Origin: Candidatus Bathyarchaeota archaeon | GTDB taxonomy: Archaea > Thermoproteota > Bathyarchaeia > TCS64 | Reading direction: 5' to 3' | Assembly: GCA_016783455.1 (NCBI GenBank) | Contig: JADHWN010000002.1 | Coordinates: forward strand, 1-64,000 | DNA length: 64,000 nucleotides | Part shown: piece by piece, positions 57,760 to 64,000 of the stretch | Numbering within the stretch: the stretch's first letter is position 1 | Layout: each line of letters opens with the position of its first letter | Notes under the pieces: model-generated | Told to the model about the DNA's origin: nothing | Database searches by the model: none | The model's input: the letters and a program-made list of their open reading frames with translations, nothing else | Program-made: the position numbers and the translations under genes

Positions 57760-58689
57760 CTACGTACATATCTTGTCGATGCCGTCGTCAAGCACAAGCT
57801 TGGGCTCAAGGTACTGACGGATTATGTAAGCGTCGTAGCCGGCCTTCTCATCCCTGTACCTGGCCGCCTCCGTTGGACCCTGACCCAGGACGAGAGCAGG
57901 CGCCGAGGTGCTGCCAACCAGCGGGCCAAGGCTCGCCGTCGGCGTCTCAGTGAGAGCGTAGTCCACGAAGACCTTAACCGTCGGAAAACCGGGAAGCGTG
58001 AACTGCCCCCCGGCTGCTCCGATGGATGCGATGCCGGCGTGCACCAGATCTCTCACGTAGGTGTTCTGGATGAACTTCCCCCACAGCGTCGGGTGCAATG
58101 CCATGAAATCCGGTTCGTAGCCCTTGCCCTCGATGTACTGCAGGCTCGCCTGGATGGCCAGCATCGGGTTGGTGTCGCTTAAGCCGCTCGTAATGGCGCC
58201 CCAGTCGCTGTACGCTGTTCCGGCCACTTTCTCGGTGCAGGCCTCCGCGATCTCCACGATCTGCTTGTTCTCCATCCGGGCGAGGTCCCTCGCCGCATCG
58301 GAGACGTGCAGTCCGAGGATGTCGTGGGCCGCCTTCTTCCGAGCCTCGTCGCTGAGGACGACGTGGACAACGTTCTTCCAGAGGTCGAAGTCGACTACGG
58401 TGTACGCCTCAGCTGTGATCTCCGCCTCCACGAGGGCGGGGACCTTCTCCTGGCCTGCGAGAGCCGTGGCGACGTCGATCCTGGCGGTGAGGCTGTCCAT
58501 CCGGATGGGCCGGCAGACTGGCCTGAGCTTGTACTGCGGCCTGGCGAGGCCTAGGACCTCGTCGAGGATGGTGACGGCCTCTATGTCGGCGATGTCTCCC
58601 GGCGTGATCATCTGGGCCTCGAAGACGGTGCTCCTGGGCTGCGTGTAGTAGCCTCCGTTAACCGCTGAACTGTAGATTCTTGGTTCCAT
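57760..58689 (-). CDS. Major capsid protein, HK97 fold
   Basis: A 309-aa capsid protein: ITPGDIADIEAVTILDEVLG at the N-arm, EITAEAYTVVDFDLWKNVVH for the E-loop/spine region, and IVEIAEACTEKVAG in the long helix. The gene lies between decoration and connector genes. There is no long N-terminal scaffold region, in line with a separate scaffold gene. Confidence 0.85.
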   Translation of the reverse strand: MEPRIYSSAVNGGYYTQPRSTVFEAQMITPGDIADIEAVTILDEVLGLARPQYKLRPVCRPIRMDSLTARIDVATALAGQEKVPALVEAEITAEAYTVVDFDLWKNVVHVVLSDEARKKAAHDILGLHVSDAARDLARMENKQIVEIAEACTEKVAGTAYSDWGAITSGLSDTNPMLAIQASLQYIEGKGYEPDFMALHPTLWGKFIQNTYVRDLVHAGIASIGAAGGQFTLPGFPTVKVFVDYALTETPTASLGPLVGSTSAPALVLGQGPTEAARYRDEKAGYDAYIIRQYLEPKLVLDDGIDKICT

Positions 58690-58697
58690 ATACTCAC

Positions 58698-59105
58698 CTA
58701 CATGTATCCGAGCTGCACTTTCACGGCAGCGGCTCCGTCGGCGCCGGTTTCAAGAGCTGTGCCTACAACTTCGTCGAAGGTGGGACTGGACACGTCCACG
58801 ATCCTTCCCTCCTCTGAGGTCTGCTCAGAGGGCATGACGTGTGTGAAGGCCGTGCATCCTGCTGCTCCAGGCAGGCAGTAGACAACGGTTGGCGCGATCG
58901 CCACCTCTCCGTCTTCGCCGTTGTCGATGTCCATGATGGCGACCCCGAAGGGCCCCGTCTCGGCTGCGGTGATGTCGGCGATGTTGGCGTCGACCAGCGT
59001 GACGACGTTGCCCTTCTTGATGTCCTCGGCTGCGGTGATGGTGATGATCCGCATTCCCTGTTCGACCGCTATGTCGCCGGCTTTGGTGGTCTCGATCCAA
59101 GCCAT
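58698..59105 (-). CDS. Capsid decoration protein (DUF2190-like), 135 aa
   Basis: Small beta-barrel protein: AVEQGMRIITITAAEDIKKG, ETGPFGVAIMDIDNGEDGEV, AFTHVMPSEQ. It matches cement/decoration proteins placed between scaffold and capsid genes. Its ATG overlaps the end of the protease-scaffold gene. Confidence 0.75.
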   Translation of the reverse strand: MAWIETTKAGDIAVEQGMRIITITAAEDIKKGNVVTLVDANIADITAAETGPFGVAIMDIDNGEDGEVAIAPTVVYCLPGAAGCTAFTHVMPSEQTSEEGRIVDVSSPTFDEVVGTALETGADGAAAVKVQLGYM

Positions 59106-59527
59106 CAGTTAGCCGCCTCCCTGCGGTGGCCGAAGAGGCGCTCCCTGGTGTCCTCGACGGCGGCCTCGAAGCTGCTTTTATCGTCCTTGGTGTACTTCGC
59201 CTTGGGGCCAGCGGGCTGAGCCTTCTCGATTCTCTCGGCGACCTTCCCAGCGTCCTCCGCCAGGAGAACGAGGGTCTTGTCGTCGAGCTCCTTCAGGCGC
59301 TCCGCCTCTTTATCCCCGTCCGCAACGAGGCCCGCTTTGAACCGAGCCTCCAAGGCTGTGTCAACTCGTTCTTGGTGTCTCTCAGCCTCCAGGGCCTCGA
59401 CGCGCTCCTTGAGCTCGTCCTTCTCAGTCTGCACTCCGTTGAGGTTCTCGTTCTCCGCCTTCAGAGTGTCGATCTCCTTCTGTTTATCCGTCAGTTGCTG
59501 ACGAAGCTCCTCTATCTGAGCTTCCAT
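59105..59527 (-). CDS. Nested scaffold protein, 140 aa
   Basis: An in-frame ATG (MEAQIEELRQQL) inside the protease gene lies 11 nt after GGAGG. The product would be the coiled-coil scaffold region alone (IDTLKAENENLNGVQTEK, VEALEAERHQERVDTALEA), ending in a basic tail (RLFGHRREAAN). Phage lambda makes its scaffold Nu3 the same way within gene C. Confidence 0.65.
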   Translation of the reverse strand: MEAQIEELRQQLTDKQKEIDTLKAENENLNGVQTEKDELKERVEALEAERHQERVDTALEARFKAGLVADGDKEAERLKELDDKTLVLLAEDAGKVAERIEKAQPAGPKAKYTKDDKSSFEAAVEDTRERLFGHRREAAN

Positions 59528-60154
59528 TCCATTTTTTTCCTCCTTTTCATCGGGTTTCAGGTTGCCCTGGGGACCCTGGGCCCCGTCCATGTTGGACTGT
59601 GATGTGTAGAGTACTCCCGGGCCCGCCATGTGGCCCACGGTGAGTATTCCTGCCTGGGGGTAGGCGGGGTCGGCGACGAAGTCCACCCGCTCGAAGGTGA
59701 AGCTCTCTATGACCTCGTGGCCCTCGCCGCTGGTGATGTGCTCGTCGGGGGCTCCTGTGATGTCCTCGCCGCAGACGCTGCAGGTCACCCTGAAGGCTCT
59801 GATCACGACGCTGACGGGCCCCCATTCGCCGCCTGTGAGCTTCTCCCAGGCTGTCTCGTCGGTTATCTCGGCGGTGGCGAGGGCGTAGCCGTCGGGCTTC
59901 TCCACACGGACCCACTTGCCCACCTCCAGGGGCTCGTGGACGTGGTTCACCCTGTACCCGGGTATGCAGCCTAATGGCTTCCCCAGCAGCCCGGGGTAGG
60001 CGTCCTCGAGGGCCTTGTCGGTGACCCTCCAGTTGTTCCTGTTCAGGCTGGTGTTCATCAGGTAGAAGGTGGCCAGCATATCCTCGTCCCCGGACTCGAT
60101 GCTGTGCACCGCTGCCCAGAACCTCAGCTCTATTCCTTCACTCACTCTCCTCAT
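59105..60154 (-). CDS. Prohead protease with C-terminal scaffold region, 349 aa
   Basis: The first 170 residues form a protease-like domain: NRNNWRVTDKALEDAYPGLL, YRVNHVHEPLEVGKWVRV (candidate catalytic His) and FERVDFVADPAYPQAGI, a typical end of HK97-type prohead proteases. A Cys pair (CSVCGEDI) lies in the middle. After a flexible linker the last 140 residues are coiled coil. It should cut scaffold and capsid during maturation. It overlaps the portal stop by 17 nt. Confidence 0.75.
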   Translation of the reverse strand: MRRVSEGIELRFWAAVHSIESGDEDMLATFYLMNTSLNRNNWRVTDKALEDAYPGLLGKPLGCIPGYRVNHVHEPLEVGKWVRVEKPDGYALATAEITDETAWEKLTGGEWGPVSVVIRAFRVTCSVCGEDITGAPDEHITSGEGHEVIESFTFERVDFVADPAYPQAGILTVGHMAGPGVLYTSQSNMDGAQGPQGNLKPDEKEEKNGMEAQIEELRQQLTDKQKEIDTLKAENENLNGVQTEKDELKERVEALEAERHQERVDTALEARFKAGLVADGDKEAERLKELDDKTLVLLAEDAGKVAERIEKAQPAGPKAKYTKDDKSSFEAAVEDTRERLFGHRREAAN

Positions 60155-61376
60155 CCTCCAGCTCAGCGAGGTCCCAGCCCATCATCTCCCACGCCTTCCC
60201 CAGGCGGCCCCCTATCGGCCCCTGGCCCCGCCCATGGAGAACCGCCACGGCCTTCGCCATCTCGTAGACGTCGGACACCCTGACGGGGTTCCACACGTGC
60301 TTCACCAGCACCGGGAGCTGCTCACCCTCGGGCACGGGCTGGCCCTCGTCCTCCAGTATGTTCCGGGTCCACCTGTCGTACCACTGGGCCTCCAGCTCCC
60401 GCTTGAAGTACCTCTGGATGTGGGTGACTGGCCCCTGCACGTAGGCCTCCAGCTCCGCGTAGGCGGTGGCCCTGTTCTCGATGGGCCTCCCCAGCAGGAA
60501 CCGTGGGGTCCCGAAGTTCCCGATGATCGATTGGTCCAGCCGCTCAAGGAGCTCGTTGAGCCCCTTGATGTCCGGCGTCATGTCGACGACGGTGGGGGTA
60601 ACGCTCTCGTTGACCGCGATGCTCTTCCCGGCCCTGGCCACGGCCGCGAGGTCCTGAACGGCCCTGTCGGCCTCCTCCTTGCCGAGTCCTGAGGTGTCCG
60701 CCTGAAGTATCGTGTAGGGCGCCCAGATCGTCCGTACGATCTCAGGGAAGTTCTCCCGGAGGAGGTCGTGGCGGGCCTTGCAGATGTCCCTGATGGGCTC
60801 CACGTCGCTGAGTCCTTCCCGGTCTGCCTCCAGGGGCAGGTTGAGGAAGTACAGGAGCTCCGTGGGCTCGTAGAAGCCGTCCCTGCCCTCGTACTTGTAG
60901 CCCTGGAGCTCCCAGTCCTCGGAGAGGTTGGGCTTCAGCCTGGAGCTCTGCAACGAGAGGAGCCACGACGGGTACTCCTCGTCGTCCAGGACGATCTCGA
61001 ACCCCGCCTTCCCGTATACGCTGCGCTTGACCTGGGCGACGAACAGGACCTGGTCCATGTTCACCCGCTTGTTGAACCCGTCGACGCCCTCCTCCACGAA
61101 GGCGTAATCCTCTACATTATCGTCCTCGCCTACAGCTTCGAGGACAGTCTCAAAGCCGGCCGTCATGGTCGCAAAATAGGCATTTGTCACGACACACTTG
61201 CGGACGAGCTCGTCCTGGCGGAACCAGCGGTAGTCCTCGGGCATCCCCGCGTAATACGAGCTGGTCGTGGGCGTCGTGGTCTCCCCGTACCTCTTCGCCT
61301 TCGGCGCCCTGGCCTCCCCGTGGAGGAACCGCCTGAAAACGGGTATGATTCCGGGCCACGTCCTCCCCGACATCAT
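60138..61376 (-). CDS. Portal protein
   Basis: A 412-aa portal: FRQDELVRKCVVTNAYFATM, VKRSVYGKAGFEIVLDDEEY, ADTSGLGKEEADRAVQDLAA and NFGTPRFLLGRPIENRATAY follow the order of the DUF1073/HK97-like portals (clip, stem and wing regions). It forms the dodecameric vertex through which DNA passes. Start at ATG 61376 (or 61373), overlapping the small leader gene in ATGA. Confidence 0.85.
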   Translation of the reverse strand: MMSGRTWPGIIPVFRRFLHGEARAPKAKRYGETTTPTTSSYYAGMPEDYRWFRQDELVRKCVVTNAYFATMTAGFETVLEAVGEDDNVEDYAFVEEGVDGFNKRVNMDQVLFVAQVKRSVYGKAGFEIVLDDEEYPSWLLSLQSSRLKPNLSEDWELQGYKYEGRDGFYEPTELLYFLNLPLEADREGLSDVEPIRDICKARHDLLRENFPEIVRTIWAPYTILQADTSGLGKEEADRAVQDLAAVARAGKSIAVNESVTPTVVDMTPDIKGLNELLERLDQSIIGNFGTPRFLLGRPIENRATAYAELEAYVQGPVTHIQRYFKRELEAQWYDRWTRNILEDEGQPVPEGEQLPVLVKHVWNPVRVSDVYEMAKAVAVLHGRGQGPIGGRLGKAWEMMGWDLAELEDEESE

Positions 61377-61504
61377 CTCTCCCTCGGGCCGCGCCTCGCC
61401 ACGTCGAGGATCTTTACGCCCTGTCTCTCCCTGAGCCCCTTGAACGGGTCCTCTGGGTGTGACGGGGCCCTCTCCACGACGGCCTTAGGCGGATTTTTCG
61501 GCAT
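61373..61504 (-). CDS. Small leader protein before portal, 43 aa
   Basis: First gene of the virus block. Basic and Pro-rich (PKNPPKAVVERAPSHPEDPF), no domain. Its TGA overlaps the portal ATG, so it is coupled to portal translation. AT-rich DNA upstream holds the promoter. Confidence 0.5.
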   Translation of the reverse strand: MPKNPPKAVVERAPSHPEDPFKGLRERQGVKILDVARRGPRER

Positions 61505-61622
61505 AGCTGAGCCTCTTCAGAATCTTGGATATCACTAGGAAAGTGGATCATAAAAAAGTGGGTGAGAAAAGTAGGAAATGTAGCAATAGATATATAATGT
61601 TCTGACGATTACTAATTATGTG

Positions 61623-61805
61623 ATGGTTCTAAGAGAGGATAAAAAGGAGAAAATATCCATCTCGCTTTCTTCAGATGTTTTAGAACGTGTCAACGAAGAT
61701 GTTAGAAGAGAGGGTAGAAAGAGGTCAACCTACATCGATTACATCCTGAAGAACCACTTCGGCCTCACCAAGACCTCCAAGCCCCTAGCCAGGAGCGCCC
61801 GATAG
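61623..61805 (+). CDS. Ribbon-helix-helix regulator, 60 aa
   Basis: EKISISLSSDVLERVNEDVR followed by REGRKRSTYIDYILKNHF is a classic ribbon-helix-helix (CopG/Arc) domain with a basic tail. It is divergent from the virus block across 118 nt and so may repress it. TATATAATG at 61590-61598 is 28 nt before ATG 61623, implying a leaderless message; a GTG three bases upstream is less likely. Confidence 0.8.
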   Translation: MVLREDKKEKISISLSSDVLERVNEDVRREGRKRSTYIDYILKNHFGLTKTSKPLARSAR

Positions 61806-61894
61806 CCGGGACCGGAAAAGTATCGCGCGCGTTACTCCAATGTTCAGTTAAAATTGGCGTATGCTTTATGGGTGACAACGTCCCAATTAATGCT

Positions 61895-61954
61895 GGCTGA
61901 GGGGCCCGCACCTGTGTCCGCACGGACATTGGTACACTCCAAAACCCCTCAGCC
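61895..61954. other. Long-range inverted repeat with inner hairpin
   Basis: GGCTGAGGGG (61895-61904) and CCCCTCAGCC (61945-61954) are perfect complements. The 40-nt loop contains a TGTCCG/CGGACA inner dyad. It may be a structured RNA, a terminator of the RHH gene or a DNA site such as a recombination core. Confidence 0.55.
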
Positions 61955-62012
61955 ACCCCCACGAATAATTTATTAATATATACGCCTAAATGTTAGACGG
62001 AGTGTACCAATG
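61927..62012 (+). promoter_or_regulatory. Inverted operator pair around the winged-helix gene start
   Basis: CATTGGTACACTCC (61927-61940) and GGAGTGTACCAATG (61999-62012) are perfect reverse complements 58 nt apart. The second includes the ATG of the regulator at 62010; a TATTAATATA TATA box lies between (about 61971-61980). This layout fits self-repression by looping or by blocking the start site. Confidence 0.65.
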
Positions 62013-62366
62013 AAACTGGATACAGATGAGACGGTACTAGAAGAAGTTATCAAGGAATACGAGCTAGCGATAATGAACCATCTCTTCAGCGTGAAGAAGC
62101 CAACGGGTAGCGGCATTGTCTGGACCTGGATCAACGAGGGCTCCAAGTGGGGCCAGGAACCAGGGAACTCGATCAGCAGAGCCAGCGTCATCATGTTCCT
62201 CAACCGCCTCGTAGACGAGGACCTCCTCACGTGGGAGGACGCCACGGGCAAGGGAGGCCACCACAGGCTATACGTGATGGAGTTGAGCCGACCCGAGTTC
62301 GCCAAAAAGGTGATCGACAAGTTCCTCAACACGCTGAAGACGATAAAGGACCAGGAGAAAATGTAG
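62010..62366 (+). CDS. Winged-helix regulator, 118 aa
   Basis: YELAIMNHLFSVKKPTGSGI, then SISRASVIMFLNRLVDEDLL and TGKGGHHRLYVMEL form a winged helix of the BlaI/PadR-like kind, followed by a C-terminal helix for dimer contact (IDKFLNTLKTIKDQEKM). The ATG lies in an inverted repeat, suggesting autoregulation. TATA at 61971-61980 makes the message leaderless. Confidence 0.8.
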   Translation: MKLDTDETVLEEVIKEYELAIMNHLFSVKKPTGSGIVWTWINEGSKWGQEPGNSISRASVIMFLNRLVDEDLLTWEDATGKGGHHRLYVMELSRPEFAKKVIDKFLNTLKTIKDQEKM

Positions 62367-62402
62367 TATCCCGAAAAAGCCACTCTTTTTTTTCTTGTGC
62401 GC

Positions 62403-62567
62403 ATGACGCGTAGCATGATGAGGGAGCTTGATGAGTTCTTCCTGTCCAGGGTTGAGATCCCTGCCATGAGGCATGAGAAAAATCAGGCCATAGAAATCCT
62501 AATCAGTGAAGAGGCCCTGCTTCTTGCGAAATATCTGAGAAATAAAATTATGACTTGGATCCCATGA
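62403..62567 (+). CDS. Small protein of unknown function, 54 aa
   Basis: A short frame 36 nt after the regulator (MRELDEFFLSRVEIPAMRHE, LLLAKYLRNKIM), helical, no domain seen. It could be a real small gene co-transcribed with the regulator, or a chance frame. A T8 run lies just before it. Confidence 0.35.
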   Translation: MTRSMMRELDEFFLSRVEIPAMRHEKNQAIEILISEEALLLAKYLRNKIMTWIP

Positions 62568-62681
62568 ATATCATAAAGAAATTTTCTTTTGGTATTCTCT
62601 AATGATGGAAATCATATTACATTTATTTTTCTAGCTAAGTAAATGCTTTTAATAATTTTACTTAAAGATATAAATGATAAT

Positions 62682-64000
62682 ATGAACATCCCCGATCTAA
62701 GAATAATTGAGTTTCAAGGTCCATTACATTACATGCGCACACATTACCCGGAGCTTTTTTCAGATTCGAAAATAATTTCTGAACCTATACTGACAGAATC
62801 ATTACTGGGATATCATCTTGACACGTTAACTAATCGGAAACAGGAATTAGAGTTTGAGAGTTTTGCAACTAGGCTTGTTGAATTGGAAATATGTCCAAAC
62901 ATTAAGCCACAAACAGGACCTGTTGGAGGTGGAGATGGTGGTTTTGATGCTTCGACTTATCCAGTTTCTCCTGAACTTAGTGAGAGAACATGGTGGGGTA
63001 ATCCTAATCCGCCAACAGATGAAAAATGGGCTTTTGCGATAAGCTGTAAGAAAAAATGGACTGATAAAGTACACTCAGATATAAAAAAAATATATGAATT
63101 AGATGAAAATTTCTCAAAAGTATTTTTTATTACAAACCAATATGCTCGTGCTGCAACTCGTGGAAAAAAAGAAAAAGAATTAGGAGAAGAATACGATTTT
63201 GAAGTTCATATTCTTGATCGCACATGGATTATTACGAAAGTTCTTGAAAACAAACATGAAGAAATGACAATTGAATTATTGGACCTTAAAGTAGAAAAAA
63301 GGGACAGGATAAAATGGGGACCACTAGATACATCCAGAAATGAGGAACTAGAAAATCTCGAAAAAAAATTGGGTGATCCTAAAAGCTATTATGGTAATGA
63401 TTTTTTACTAGCACGAGATTATTTCAAAGCAGCAACTCTTGCTCGAGGTCTTGAAAAACCCAGGGCAACCATTGAAGGGTTATTTGTACGGTCTTTTCAA
63501 ATAGCAGAAAAAGTAGGATTATCTGGTCAAATTATTGAAATTGGTTATGAATATGCTTGGACTTGTTTTTGGTGGTTTGAAGATTACGAATCTTTGAATA
63601 GAATTTATGGAGAAATTGAGGAATACTTGAATCAGACAGATGATTCATATGACTGCGAATATTTTCTTAATCTTTGGATGCTACTTTTTGGTGCTGTAAA
63701 TGGAGGTATATTATCATCAGAATCTGTAGATTTATCGAATAGAATAAATGTCATAAAAAAATGGTTAGATGAAAACTCACAAGATGAAAGTCGACCAAAT
63801 AACGCACTTTTTTCAAAGATATTATCCAGAACTGTTGATTTAATAGAATCAATAGGCGACTCCGATGAGATAGACGATATTTTTAAAGCGATTATTGAGG
63901 ATTTGGAGGAGTCAGAAGGACTTGTTACATTCCCGTTTATGAAGATAATAAATAGATTCATTAACTTTGGTCAATTTTTTTCAAAAAATGAAGGATACAA
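62682..64000 (+). CDS. Large protein with PD-(D/E)xK nuclease-like N-terminus (partial)
   Basis: The frame from ATG 62682 stays open for 439 codons and runs off the window. Residues 55-130 fit a restriction-endonuclease fold: EFESFATRLVE helix, GGGDGGFDASTYP (82-94) with the metal-binding Asp, then WAFAISCKKKW (116-126). It is followed by FFITNQYARAATRG and an ILDRTWIITKVL segment, which in related proteins closes the nuclease domain. The later part is helical and repeat-like (FKAATLARGLEKPRATIEG). Long proteins of this plan are often defence effectors. The gene is very AT-rich and preceded by an AT-rich promoter. Family and full length are unknown. Confidence 0.7.
   Translation, partial: MNIPDLRIIEFQGPLHYMRTHYPELFSDSKIISEPILTESLLGYHLDTLTNRKQELEFESFATRLVELEICPNIKPQTGPVGGGDGGFDASTYPVSPELSERTWWGNPNPPTDEKWAFAISCKKKWTDKVHSDIKKIYELDENFSKVFFITNQYARAATRGKKEKELGEEYDFEVHILDRTWIITKVLENKHEEMTIELLDLKVEKRDRIKWGPLDTSRNEELENLEKKLGDPKSYYGNDFLLARDYFKAATLARGLEKPRATIEGLFVRSFQIAEKVGLSGQIIEIGYEYAWTCFWWFEDYESLNRIYGEIEEYLNQTDDSYDCEYFLNLWMLLFGAVNGGILSSESVDLSNRINVIKKWLDENSQDESRPNNALFSKILSRTVDLIESIGDSDEIDDIFKAIIEDLEESEGLVTFPFMKIINRFINFGQFFSKNEGY

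Larger units (their letters stand above)
44605..61504 (-). mobile_element. Provirus: head, tail and packaging genes of an archaeal tailed virus
   Basis: About 17 kb of tightly packed minus-strand genes in the order small leader gene, portal, protease/scaffold, decoration, major capsid, connectors, tailspike, tail tube, tail chaperones, tape measure, tail hub, ABC-GNAT gene, terminase. Long tail genes without a contractile sheath point to siphovirus form. GC content is like the host core, unlike the AT-rich flanks. No integrase, polymerase or lysis enzyme was recognised, so either they lie outside the window or the element is defective; two likely frameshifts support decay. Confidence 0.88.

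Noticed and set aside
44605..61504. A tyrosine or serine integrase within the virus block
   Set aside because: I looked for R...HxxR...Y and resolvase patterns in all frames and saw none.

Overview
The window is chromosomal DNA of an uncultivated archaeon carrying a tailed-virus provirus and an accessory island. Archaeal markers are clear: release factor aRF1, RNA polymerase subunit N, RNase P proteins Rpp30 and Pop5, archaeal UMP kinase, bifunctional CoaBC, a tRNA with a putative anticodon-loop intron, and a mevalonate route using isopentenyl phosphate kinase and type 2 IPP isomerase. A Mer-like F420-dependent reductase and a Fae-Hps fusion point to tetrahydromethanopterin-linked C1 metabolism. 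I cannot fix the lineage; a TACK- or Asgard-type archaeon fits, but this is inference.

Layout. 0-1.3 kb: a small unknown gene and a coiled-coil repeat gene broken by one stop codon. 1.4-11.4 kb: tRNA-Leu, a 2-oxoacid:ferredoxin oxidoreductase operon, pyrH, prf1, valS, an MBL-fold hydrolase and tRNA-Ile. A second, imperfect copy of the tRNA-Ile 3' end lies 0.8 kb downstream and encloses two tiny coiled-coil genes, like an integration scar. 12-19 kb: dCMP deaminase, a nucleotidyltransferase, coaBC, an Lrp regulator and mer. 18.7-26 kb, minus strand: an information-processing and isoprenoid superoperon (COG1325 RNA-binding protein, rpp30, pop5, rpoN, rpsB, Memo, mvk, ipk, fni, prenyl synthase). 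Its pop5 has no usual start codon and seems to begin at ATA. 26-31 kb: tRNA-Arg, an antiporter, a transglutaminase-like protein and an Fae-Hps enzyme with an extra N-terminal ribbon-helix-helix domain.

31-37.5 kb: a small gene plus a divergent FilR1-type regulator, present twice. One copy heads an ABC-export operon, the other a beta-lactamase-like hydrolase gene; each copy has lost a different part. 37.7-44.6 kb: tRNA-Ala, then a mosaic accessory region. It holds a winged-helix protein with a nuclease-like core, a HEPN-like gene overlapping a small membrane-protein gene, a 5' fragment resembling pheS, and two pairs of AT-rich genes for secreted proteins, one with a caspase-like His/Cys pair.

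44.6-61.5 kb: a minus-strand head-and-tail gene block of an archaeal siphovirus-like provirus, running from portal to terminase. It shows a textbook -1 frameshift site between the tail assembly chaperone genes, a nested scaffold start, a very short tape measure protein, a COG2401-type ABC ATPase-acetyltransferase fusion between tail and terminase genes, and two probable frameshift lesions. I found no integrase or replication gene. 61.5-64 kb: a divergent ribbon-helix-helix gene, a winged-helix regulator whose start codon lies in a 14-bp inverted repeat, and an AT-rich nuclease-like gene running off the end that may be a defence protein.
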